Positions 46,601 through 57,303 of a stretch of 64,000 nucleotides of DNA are shown in pieces. The first letter of the stretch is position 1. Each line of letters starts with the position of its first letter. The translations under genes and the position numbers were made by a program. Origin of the DNA: Juglans regia (lineage: Eukaryota; Streptophyta; Magnoliopsida; Fagales; Juglandaceae); NCBI RefSeq assembly GCF_001411555.2, contig NC_049902.1, positions 14,036,237-14,100,236 on the forward strand, written 5' to 3'. The notes beneath the pieces are model-generated. The model was not told the DNA's origin. It saw nothing but the letters and a program-made list of their open reading frames with translations, and made no database searches.

Positions 46601-48014
46601 ACGAATAAGTTATCCACGTAAACTAGACTCCAAAATAAAGAACTTTCATGAAGGAATATTGGCGAGAAAACACTTACAAAATCTTCGAAATAGGCGTTCA
46701 AAAGAGGTATGAAAAACTGTCCGAGAGTGTCTTTTGTGTTCTATGAAGGAAAAGTGTAAAGGAGAGCTGCTTTTCGTGGGAAGTGGACTGAAGAGCTTCT
46801 TACACAAGCTATGTAAAGTGATAGGACTGAAGGAATGGTTGAGTGTTGGCCTTTTCTTCTCATAAAAATCAGACCAAGATCTTTTCTTAAGGTGGAGTGT
46901 AAGAGTGAATGAGTGAGGTGGCCCTTTAGCTATGTCTTTCAAGAACCTTCTAGGCTCTTCTTGTACAGATCTGGCCAGCCAAGTGGGGGTACAAAACTTA
47001 GCCATGAAGCAATCCTATGGTGACCAAATTCGTGGGCCTTAAAGGGCCTAAACCGAATGGGCCTAAAATTTGGGGTTTAAAGAGGGTTTGGGTTGCTATC
47101 AAGCCCAAATCCAATATCACTTGGCCAATCAATTTTTCAAGGTTAACAAGGTTGGATAATGATGTTCTAACACAAATTTGAAGGATTAATAGCATGTGGA
47201 AGTGATTTAATCAAGTGATTAAACACAATGCTAGAAATCGGATTAGAAAATGTTTAGAGGCCAACTTTAGGGTTTTGGGGAAACCGTTTAGGGTTTCGAT
47301 TTCAACCAAGCTTTTGGGCTTTCGATTGGATTCCCACCATTTAGAATTTCACTAGGATTGAAAACCTCTTTGATCTGGCACAATTTGGTTGAGCAGATGA
47401 AACAAAGTTTTGCTTAAGCGACATGATCTCACACCTTCATTCCTTCAAATTCAACAAACGTTCCTTATGGTGCCAAGTGTCTAAAATTATTCACTAAGTG
47501 TGGCTAAGATCTTGCCAAGTGTCCAAATAAAACTTCTCTAATCCAATTTGGACATTCCACACTGTGATTTCGAAACACTGCAATCGGTGCGCTTACCGAG
47601 GTTACTATTCACTTCGAAAAAGTGAATCATAAACTTAGTACTAAAAATTCCTAAATATTCATATTAACTTATAGTGAAAATCTTTTACCGAAATTTAACC
47701 TCGAAGTATCCCTAAAAATAATTTCACAATTTCCAACAGACGTTTTGTCCGGAATTATGAAAATAAGATATTGTGCCATAAAATCCTAAATAATCCACTG
47801 AGTGTAATGGCGTAGACCATAAAGCATTCTGACACTTCTAACCACCTCAAATAAATAAAACTCATATTTTTAGCAGCATAGTGAGTGATAACACTGACTA
47901 TGTTGACAGACTAAAACCTATGCAATAGGTCGATTCGTAAAAACTTATGGGATTTTCACGAGATTCCTAAAGTCAATAGAAATTTCGCCAATGAATTTCT
48001 AGCGGGCTGTTACA
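43616..48014 (+). mobile_element. Solo LTR of family A, 4.4 kb, TSD ACAGG
   Basis: Left end TGTGACGCCCCC, right end GCGGGCTGTTACA. ACAGG is repeated exactly at 43611-43615 and 48015-48019, inside the hAT-like element. No PBS, PPT or coding region lies between the ends. Internal marks are ATGAAC/TTGAAC low-complexity arrays (44210-44480, 45000-45400), a set of short hairpin repeats (44632-44742), and an AT-rich 3' half that parallels 11989-13709. The open frames at 44114-44483 and 44962-45446 are products of the low-complexity arrays. At 4.4 kb it is long for an LTR. Confidence 0.87.
44632..44742 (+). repeat. Three copies of a short hairpin word, CCACAGTTGTTGTGG
   Basis: CCACA-GTTGT-TGTGG occurs at 44632-44646, 44697-44711 and 44728-44742, each followed by CCCCA. 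A degenerate version (CCACACTTGCTGTGG) follows near 44764. Each can form a 5-bp stem with a 5-nt loop. Confidence 0.85.
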
Positions 48015-48019
48015 ACAGG

Positions 48020-48063
48020 TCCAATCAGGACCGGTTTTCCAGTTTTTCGATTTAAATTTACAC
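48020..48063. mobile_element. Right end of the split hAT-like element
   Basis: TCCAATCAGGACCGGTTTTC onward to TTACACATCT. It completes the element that starts at 41447. The complement of the end, AGATGTGTAA, pairs with the left end AGGGGTGTAA. Confidence 0.6.
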
Positions 48064-48434
48064 ATCTGTGTGAGATGCATGACTTGACGTAACATGAAAC
48101 AGATAAACAATACGTAACATGACACAACATGTAACATATAACATTATGCGACATGACATAACGTGTAATAGATAGCATTACGTGACATAGAATAACGTGT
48201 AACGGATAGTATTACATGATATGGCATAACGTATAATAGATAACTATTTTGTGACAGAATATAATATGCATAACAAATGAATATTTTGTGACAGAATATA
48301 ATATGTGTAACATATAAACATGTAGTGACATGGCATGACTTGACATATATGATAACATAAGTACATAACCAATAGTTCCCTTACCAACACACATACACAG
48401 TAATCTGACAGTAAGTTAGAAACTAACTTACAGT
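48064..48434 (+). mobile_element. Outer family A LTR, resumed
   Basis: Again ACATGAC/GTAACATG low-complexity words, then ACACATACACAGTAATCTGA and GTAAGTTAGAAACTAACTTA, parallel to 45440-45487 of the inner copy. It is cut off at about 48434 and its 3' half is not found in the window. Confidence 0.7.
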
Positions 48435-48714
48435 TAGGGCAGTAAAATGAACAAGCTACTCAATAGGTAGCTTGAATTCGACTCGAATTGAATATTAAAT
48501 GGACAGTTCGCAAACACAGAATTAGGCTCAATTATTAAATGATACAAACTCGTATAAAGCTCGACTGACTCGAATAATGTTCGTGAACAAACTCGTATGA
48601 AACTCGACTCAACTCGTATATTTTTATACGTATATAATACAATATATATAATAGCCAAAAGTTGCATATGTGATATGTATTATTAATTATGTATATAGAC
48701 TTATAATGACTTAT
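48435..48714. mobile_element. Element with CTCGAACTCG-type end, left part
   Basis: GGTAGCTTGAATTCGACTCG and repeated AACTCGTAT / GCTCGACT words resemble the ends of a non-autonomous plant DNA transposon. The AT-rich remainder is interrupted at 48714 and seems to continue at 52989. Family not determined. Confidence 0.45.
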
Positions 48715-51700
48715 TGTAACACCCCGTTCTTATGACAGGACTTTTTAGAAAATGATTTTAGAAAAGGAGACGTGAATTACTGACCCTTTTAAAAGTTTTT
48801 ACTTCCATACCCAGGGTGCAAGACTTTACGTTATAGTATAAAACTTGCTTTGAGAATAAAAAAGGTTTACAACTGAATACATAAAATTTAAAATAAAAAG
48901 GTCTCTCATACATTTAAAACTCTCATACCTAGAGTTCTGTGCTCTTCCCCTTAGGCTGTATTTTTCCTAACGTGTTCTGCTCATTTAGTTCATGTGGGGG
49001 GAGGGGCATACATAAAAACTAAACTGAGTCGAATACTTACTAAGCATTACTTCATACAATAAAAATATACTAACATAGTTTTCATTCATACATTGGTCAG
49101 TCCATATGTACCTTACGTACATAAGATATACATTCATTTTGAAAACATCACTAGGCGGAGTTTTTCTTAAAAATGGTTTTTCTTTTCGTAAAACATTTCT
49201 CCTGCCAGTGCCTTCATTTCTTAAAGAATTCATACATTCTCTTATCACTTTCCTTTGACAGGTACACACTGTTACACCCCTTGTGTTAAGGTTAGCGGTC
49301 TTCCTTTGAACCTGAATTCTGCCCATGGCCACAGGTTGTGAATCCCTTTCAGTCAGGGAGCAGCACTGGGTGCACTATCAGTACTACTTACCCGGTATTG
49401 TAATCTGCCCAATCCTTTGGTACCATCATTCATTCAGTCGTGGTCGTTACATATTTTAATACATTAAAAAATCCATTTCCTTTCAGTCCTTTCCTTTTAT
49501 TCAGTCATTTTCTTTTTAGTCATTTTCATTTATCAGTCCATTCATGGAAAAATATCATTTAAAAGCATGAGCTTAAACATCATCATCTTTCAATGCATCA
49601 TTTAAAACATCAGTTTGTGGCATCCTTAAAGCATCAGTTCATAGGAACATTTTAAAGAATTACTTAAAGCATAAGGCATAAGCCTCATGTCTCATTTCAT
49701 GAAAATACATACAATACATACTATGTATAGTCATCCATTCATATGCATACACTTAATACTTGGGTTACATAAAAAGGGGCTGCCAAGAAGGGCCATTACA
49801 TACATATACTTTTGAATACTTATACTTAGCATACTTTCGTAAAACGTCTTTCATGTTATTTCGTAAAACATCGTAGAGGAAAAGCATTTCATTTTCATTT
49901 CATATCATTTTAGAAAACTCTAGAAGAGTATGAACATAATACTTACCTGCACTCCATGCTATTCTCATATCATGCAATCCATTCATGTGCATGTCAGATG
50001 GCAACCTACACGCATACACATAATCTTAGCGTTATTCTCTATCTAGTGCATAAGCAACTAAACTTAGAAGACATAAACTATAGTTCACTTGGATTTTCCT
50101 CACTGAGACACACTCTCCTTCTATCCCTGTCTTCTATATTTTCCTTTATCATGTTTCCTCTTTCTAGGACCTTCTTGAGGTCTCATTTTCTAAACTCAGC
50201 GTTCTACTTTGGGGTCTTATCCTTTAAAGTGAACCTTCAGGATTCACCTTAGGGTTAAGATACTAAGACCTTCATCATATTATTCTTATTAACCTCATCT
50301 CGATGCATGACTCAAGCCGACTAAGTCACACATCCCAATACTAGACAATACATACGTCACTTCCTACATTTGAGCCTACGCTTTCTAATCGTCATCATTA
50401 TCCTCATCCATGCATATCACAAGACTTTAAGCCAACTCTAAGGCTCAAATATTGTGTACCTATACTTAGGACAGATTACCCATTACATATGGTAAATCCG
50501 TCCGGTGCATGTGTCTAACCAGATTACACATGTACCCTACTCCCTTTTATCACCTAAGATCAACGTATAATACGTTGATCACCTGCTTGTGTAAACAAGC
50601 TCCATATTCTAATACCAACCTTCTCTTTATCCGGCTAGCCTGACTTTTCATGCTACCCGTCCCTCTTGACAGTTTATCCTAACACTTAGCACGACATGAC
50701 ACTATTTATAGTCATACCTCCCGTTATGTCACGTAGCTTGAGACTAATCTCAAGCTACATCGTGACCGTGTCACATCACCTGGCATCCTACTATGTCACT
50801 TCTACACCAACTTCTAACTCATCACAAGTACGGTTCCTCACGTACCCTTGTCACGTACTCCTAACTGCTCACTCATCACAAGCATGACTTCTCACTAAAC
50901 CATGTCACTTCGTGACATTCCCCCGTCGTGCTTCTGCTACGTCACTGTTACGCCACTCTGTCACTTCACACATACTCCCAGCCATAACTTAACTACACGG
51001 TGACACCTGTCACCTCGAACTATAAACCACATCACAACTACTTTGGGACATTATTTCACGGTTCCTGACATTCCACATCAAGCTCCACACTTCTCTACTA
51101 TGTAATCATTCAACCCTTCACGACAAGCCATCCGGTGTATCATGACTTCACCACACAAAATACACGCCACATGTACTCCCTTCACATCATGCTACGTCAC
51201 ACAGCGCATCACTCCACCATATGGAGTACACTCCACATGTACTCCCTTCACAACGCCACGAGAGTACACTCCACGTGTACTCTTCCCAGCCCACACTACG
51301 CCACGAGAGTACACTCAATGTGTACTCTTTCCATCCACACTACGTTCCATTCCACACCATGCCACATCACCACTACAACACATACTTCACAATCACACTT
51401 TATAGCACAGTCCACAACATGACGACACAACACACTTCCCAACTACCATTACATCCCAGTTCACAACACTACTACACAGTGAACACCACAATACAACGAA
51501 CTCCACAATACCAAGCGCTCAGTCTATAATTTAACCAGCCAACTAACATAATAACGAGGGTAAAGGGAAAGAGAGTTATATCATCATCGGGATAACCCGT
51601 GCGTTCTCGCTGTCCTACATGGCCAGTGGCGTCAGAAGCCACTAGCTTGGGCGGTAGCAGTCACTGTCGTGACCTTGGAACGGGACTATTTTGGGTGGAC

Positions 51701-52988
51701 AAATCTAGGGTTTCTCAACTAGATCTAGGCTTTGTCGGGTTTAACGTGACTATGGAGGGTGGCTGACACAGTGGGGAGTTCGTGGGTGGTTGTGGAAAGG
51801 CCATAGGTGGTAGCCAAAGCTGTGTACAATGGTGGTTAGCCACATACAGTCGCTGTTTTGGGCATTTGGGATAGCTAGGGGTGGTCTTGGAAGGCTCATG
51901 GTGGCCTCGTAGTGGCGGCTAGAGGCTAAGCACGACAGTATCTAGCCGTGTACAGTGCATCCGAAAGGGTGAGAGTGCGTGAGAGGCAAAGGAACGGTTG
52001 GGTACCATGGCTAGGCATGGAGGGGCTGAGGGAGGTGCGGTGGAGTCGATGGTGGCGATGAGGTAGACGTACGGTGTCCCTATGACGAATCTGGGTTGTG
52101 GGTCATGGAGGACCCTTGAGAGAGTGAGAGAGCGTGTGGGAGGATGGGGGCTCGGGTGGGCATGAGGGGGGCTAGGGTAGGTCGCTGGTGGGGGAGGAGG
52201 CTGATGGTGGTGGCACGGTGGCCTGGGAGGCGGCGTACGGTGGCACTAGGGGAGAAACCCATGGGTTTCGTGCATAGGTACACTGGGGGGGAGAAGGGGG
52301 CTGCCGTGGACTGGGTTCGATGGTGGGGTTTGTTCGCCGGCGTGAGGTGGGGCTGATGCCAGTGGCAGTGTGCAGTGGCTGGGCTACTGAAGGAGAGAAT
52401 CAGGTGAGGGGAGAGGGAGACATGCGGCATGAGAGGGAGGGAGGAGAAAGAGGGAAGAGAGAAAAGTGAGGGAAAAAGGGAGGAAGAGGAACAATGCAAG
52501 AAGGGTTTTAAACACTGATTTAACTAACTAAAATGAGAGGAATTAAGATAGAAATACTATATCATTAATTTAAACTCAACTTTAGTTTATAAAATAATAT
52601 TCTTTCATCATTAAATAAATGATGAAGTTTTGCTTAATATCTTTAGGAGAATTAAACCATCTAATTAATTAGAGTTTTTAACATAATTTAAGTCCCATAA
52701 TATTTTAAACAACTAAAATCATGTTGATAAAATTATTTTTCTACAATTATAATTTTTTGGAGCTCTTCAAAAATATTATAAGTGTCTTACTTAAAATCAG
52801 GTTTGGTTCAATAATATTGGAAATGCTCCATATAAATATTTACAGGTCATTTAAAATATCCAAGGGCTTGAAAACACTGGGCTAACTTTAAAAATCATCC
52901 GCAATATTTAAAAACATAGCTTCAATATTTAAAACGAGTAGACGAGACTTGTGACCAATCGAGAGAGAAATGAGCGGGTTGTTACACT
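48715..52988 (-). mobile_element. Solo LTR of family C, 4.3 kb, inverted, TSD CTTAT
   Basis: Plus-strand ends are TGTAACACCCCG and GCGGGTTGTTACA. CTTAT is duplicated exactly at 48710-48714 and 52989-52993. On the minus strand it is colinear with 33490-37608 and additionally supplies the 3' ~650 bp missing there. There are no internal priming sites or coding domains, hence a solo LTR. The C-rich island (51700-52500 on the plus strand as G-rich) gives spurious frames at 52080-52499 and 52144-52356 on opposite strands. The 51135-51529 frames lie in the GAGTGTACTCC repeat zone. Confidence 0.87.
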
Positions 52989-53830
52989 TATAGTCCACAA
53001 CATATACTATATATATGTGTATAATATTCATATATCATATTGATATAGTTATCTTATTCTTATCAAATATTGAATTGTCATATAAACTTTTATGCTTACA
53101 AGTTATAGGCTATAGACTAAAGTCATAACATATTAACTTATAAGTTACTACTTATGATTCTATCATTCTATGAAATACTATTAAAGACTTTACAATATTA
53201 CTATTTATAAAAAAAAAATTAGTGTATTACTAGTTATTAATCTTATTACTTTATATAAGATTAATCAATAGTAATATTGTATTCATAAGATTATATAAAC
53301 TACAAAGTAATATACATATTTAGTGTTAATATCTATTATTAATAACTAGTAAGCTCATACCAGTAGACTAGTAGACTAGTGTCTATTGTGTAGTAACTAG
53401 TAGTAATAGTATAGTATTAATTCTTACATATGTATTATAACCACAAGCATAAATAATATTATTATTTTATGCAAATATAAGACCTTGTATCAATATTTAA
53501 GTATCAATATTCAATATACTAATTTTGTAGTTAATATATGGTATTAGTATGATAGTACTATATTAATTAATATAACTATAATATTATGTTATGATTTATG
53601 AATACTAAATTATAATGTTTGATAAAATATAATGTTAGACAATTTTTTATAATTAAATACTATACATTGTCTTATAGTATTTAACATGTATTATAGTGTA
53701 TATATATATATATATATATATATAACATGTATTAAATATTAATCTAGTTTTTTTTTTACAATTAACATGTATTATAATTTATAGACTATAGTATTTTTTA
53801 TTTTTTTTGAAATAGACTTAGTATTTAATT
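52989..53830. mobile_element. AT-rich continuation of the element split by the solo LTR
   Basis: Resumes at the CTTAT duplication with TA-rich sequence (TATAGTATTA words, an AT dinucleotide run at 53698-53722). The right terminus is not clear. No gene seen. Confidence 0.4.
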
Positions 53831-55557
53831 TAGTAGTTACTTTAATTTGCGAGTTCAGCATAGTCACATGCATGTTTTACGTGTGGAGCTATTGAGGGCC
53901 CGGGGCTGTTGGATTTTTATATCAAAATTGTGAGCCGTTGATTCCATACCCTAAAGCTAGGGTTGTGCGATGCTCATCGAGTCATCTCATTTATCCTTCA
54001 GCCGTTTCACTTTCACACTTTGACACTCCTTCAGACCTTCTCTCAAAGCCATTGTGAAACCCTGACCTCCTCTTATGCTTACGTTGGTTACCTCCTATTC
54101 GATTTGCATGGATATGCTACCTTTAAATTTGAACTTATGATGGTTATTAATGCTATTATGATGTTTTAGTTCATTCTCGCATGAGTTATATTTAGTCACC
54201 CTTATTCAATAACCATAGATACCCCTCGGTACACACCCTTGGTGCAACACACTCCCACCCTCTTGGTAAGGACACCCTTCTTGCATTCTTCTTCTCCATT
54301 AAAATACATAAGATCATGTAGACGGGTTATTAAGTGAACCGAATAGAGCAAGTATCCATGAAACCAAGGTGAAATCAAGTATACACGAGTGGTTTGATTA
54401 TGGTATGCGAGTAGCCTTGCTAGTGTTGGTTATTTAATGGTTGCACAACATAGTGGCATTATGAATCTCAGGGCCGGCTCAAGGGGTAGGCAACTAAGGC
54501 CACCGCCTAAGGCCCCCCCACCTTGAGTAGGCCCCCAAAAAGAAAAAAAAAAATATTATGACCCTAAAAAATGAATTATAGAAAAAATATTAGTTAGCAT
54601 AAAAGATGGAAATTTTTTGCCTAAAATAAAATCAATCTTAAATGGTAAAGTTTGGTAAAAAAAAAAAAAAAAAAGAAATAGTAAATATAGAAGTATTACT
54701 AAAAATTTTTTACTCAAAACCTAGAAAATTTTCAGAGAATAGTGAAATTGGAATAGAAGTGGCAAAATGATGATATATTACTCTTGAATATTTTATAAAA
54801 TATGATGTTTATTTTGATATCGATGGCCTTATTTGTTTTCAAAATAAAGTATTAAAAGAAGTATATATATGGATAAGGGATATTACTCTAATTATAGAAA
54901 AATTAAATTCTCTTTCAAATTGTTATATTTCTTATAGATATTATTAATCAAAACAATATTAATATTTGTTTTGCATCTAAGAAATTTTCAATAAAATTTT
55001 ATTCTTTAATATTTAAATATTATTATCATTTTTAAATTAAAACCTCATGTACTTAATAGTCGTCTCAGGGCCTTAGGCCACAAAATATATTGAGCCGTCC
55101 TGATTATGATCATGATCCTTGATGTAGGTTGACTTATGTAAATGTGTGTAACAGCTACTAAGGATATGAGGTTAAAAAATGTATACTTTTCTTTTAGTTT
55201 AATATTATGTGTATGATGTTAATATTGATTGAGACTATTAATATTTGACTAAAAGCTGCTATTATGGTTAAAACATGATGTGGTTCATACTACTCACGTG
55301 GATGATATTAAGACTTGATGTGAACTTTGTTTATTTTCAGTATGTGTGATTCGCAGCACATGAGTACTATTTTTTAATCTTTAAATAAGTGATACTGACA
55401 ATTTTATTCTAAGAGATTTTCTTTTAAATAAAGTAGTATGGTTTTATGAATTGTCATTATGAGATCTTTTTTATATCTAGTGCTAAATTGAGATTATTTA
55501 ATGTTATTAATATTTAGTTCCCCTAACTTTTTAACCCTATAGGAATGGGACGTTACA
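53831..55557 (+). mobile_element. LTR-like remnant ending GGGACGTTACA, hosting a hAT derivative
   Basis: The right end AGGAATGGGACGTTACA has the form seen at the other LTR ends. The left boundary is not determined. The hAT derivative at 54469-55102 interrupts it. The 68-codon frame at 53963 has no domain. Confidence 0.4.
54469..55102 (+). mobile_element. Deletion derivative of the TTF-finger hAT element, 634 bp
   Basis: TIRs are CAGGGCCGGCTCAA (left) and TTGAGCCGTCCTG (right); the left one matches the 3' TIR of the element at 1819-4474. Near the right side a degraded coding trace (KYDVYFDIDGLICFQNKVLK) aligns with [20 protein letters not shown] of the transposase pseudogene, about 120 codons before its end, so most of the gene has been lost. 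The flanking octamers ATGAATCT and ATTATGAT match poorly. Confidence 0.78.
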
Positions 55558-56493
55558 TAAAATTTGTGAGAAATGTAAGATGAGTTTGATATTAGGTTTT
55601 AAGATGTTTGATGTATATTAAAATAACATAAAATTTTCTAATAAAACAAGTGATTTTAAATTGCTTAAAATTATTAAAAAAATAAATCTGGAGGTAGTTA
55701 TGGGCCTCGTGGGGAGTTATGGAGGCCCGATTCCTATGACGGTCCATATCGGGCAGCTTGTGAGCGGCCAGGCCTCTGGCCGCCATGAGATGACCTAGAA
55801 TGGGCCATCGGTGGCCAAATTGGCCAACTCGTGGTGGCCAAATTGGCCAACTCGTGACGGGGAGGTTGATGAAGATTTTTTTAAATATTTTGATTTAAAT
55901 AATATTTTTAAAAATTATAATTTAAATTTTTGATGTTTAAGAAAATTTGAATATAAGATTTGCATGTTTGAGAGTAAGATCATATTGGACTACGAAAATG
56001 TTTTGAGTAAGGTAAAACCACCTCCGATCCAAATCTTCCTTATTAGATTCATTCACCAAATGAATGGAACTTGGGAGTAATTTTTAATTTTTAATTTGTT
56101 GACGTTGGGGAAGTCAGATTAAAAAACGAAGAAGAATTTACTTACGTGTGTAAAGTCGGGCATGCATGGACGTAATTATCAGGAAACTTTCTTGCAGGGG
56201 TCCACGTAGAGTGGGTAAGGAATCATATTCTTTGGCCGGCACGAAAAAGCCAATTGATTTGCAGCAGTTGTGGATAAGCTCATTAATGACCACTTTTGTA
56301 CCTCAAACCGAACAACGCTCCCCTCTCCTCTTCAAAATTTTGAATTTTCATTCACTTTTGACTTTTGGTTGGCCATATCTTTTTATAAATTAAAAATTTT
56401 TATTTATCATTTATTTATCATCTTATAATATAATATTAAATTATAAAATTAAATTATAAATTTATCAGTAAAAAATATCATATTATAAAATTA
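55558..56493. other. Intergenic, no gene seen
   Basis: AT-rich with a GC-richer segment at 55690-55860. That segment includes a 23-bp tandem pair (GTGGCCAAATTGGCCAACTC from 55811 and 55834) whose core CCAAATTGG is palindromic. The 64-codon minus-strand frame at 55592-55786 has no domain. Confidence 0.55.
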
Positions 56494-56503
56494 ATTGGAG
56501 GCT

Positions 56504-56579
56504 CATGCCAAAGGCATGATTGAGGTCGGCAGTCCGAAACTTCCATTCCTTCAATTAAAAAAATAAAAAAAATAAAAAA
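56504..56579 (+). mobile_element. Short SINE-like insertion with 10-bp target duplication
   Basis: ATTGGAGGCT occurs at 56494-56503 and 56580-56589. The ~76-bp insert contains GGTCGGCAGTCCGAAAC, which resembles an RNA polymerase III B box, and ends in an A-rich tail (AAATAAAAAA words). It is probably a 5'-truncated tRNA-derived SINE related to the one at 59882. Confidence 0.6.
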
Positions 56580-56589
56580 ATTGGAGGCT

Positions 56590-57303
56590 TACTTTTCAAT
56601 TCCCCGTCATCAATTTCTATACATTGATCAATAAATGATCATAATCCAATCGCCGAAAGAAATCAACGTTTTATCTGGTGCGTCCAATCGTTCCTTGCTT
56701 TTTTTTTTTGGAATTCAAACGTTTCCTGCTTGCGAGCCCACCAAATCATAGCCAGCATAGCCTTCAGTGGAGCCTACACGCTTTGGACACACTCGTGACA
56801 CGTACACACAACAGTCACTCCAACGCGCGAACCTAAAAAACGACGAGGTCTCAATGCCCGCTTCGGCTACAGCTGTTTTCTCTCTAGCCGGTTGGCGGTT
56901 GCTTCTCTATGAAGGCCCCGTTTCTTTCTCAAACGCTCTCTGCAGATCTATGGAGTTGCGCTCGACTTCATTCATTGAATTCTTCGATTCCGTTTCCTTG
57001 TGAAGATTTGCACGCACCACGCCAAATACAGATTTAGTACCTATATAATTGCTTGTTTCATACCAATACCTTTTCAGGGTTTTAGATGTTTTATCGGTAT
57101 TTTGGCCACTAACTCAAAGGATAATATTCCGTTTGATTGCTACATCCCTACTTTCTAATGATTTGCTTTCCTGGGGATTTATGATCTTTTGGTGGTAGAA
57201 ATTGTCCTGGAGGGTCTTGGTGTACAGGTTTTAATTGTGAATATATCAAAAACAGAAAGAAGAAGAAGAAGCTGTTTCAATTGTGATTGGGGAAGGACGG
57301 GAG
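56590..57303 (+). promoter_or_regulatory. Upstream region and probable 5' UTR of the NTMC2-like gene
   Basis: GC-richer than the sequence before it. It has a CTCTCTAGCC/TTCTCTATG pyrimidine-rich zone at about 56870-56950 typical of a plant leader, and a CTATATAATT box at 57041-57050. The transcription start cannot be fixed from sequence. The 78-codon frame at 56767 and 89-codon frame at 57189 have no domain; the latter overlaps the true first exon out of frame. Whether a leader intron exists is not known. Confidence 0.35.

Noticed and set aside
51135..51529. Three overlapping plus-strand frames of about 90-100 codons
   Set aside because: They lie in the repeat-rich part of a solo LTR on different frames of the same sequence, with no domain.
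52080..52499. 139-codon Pro/Ser-rich frame and an opposing Gly/Arg-rich frame
   Set aside because: Both are composition-driven products of the C-rich LTR island on opposite strands.
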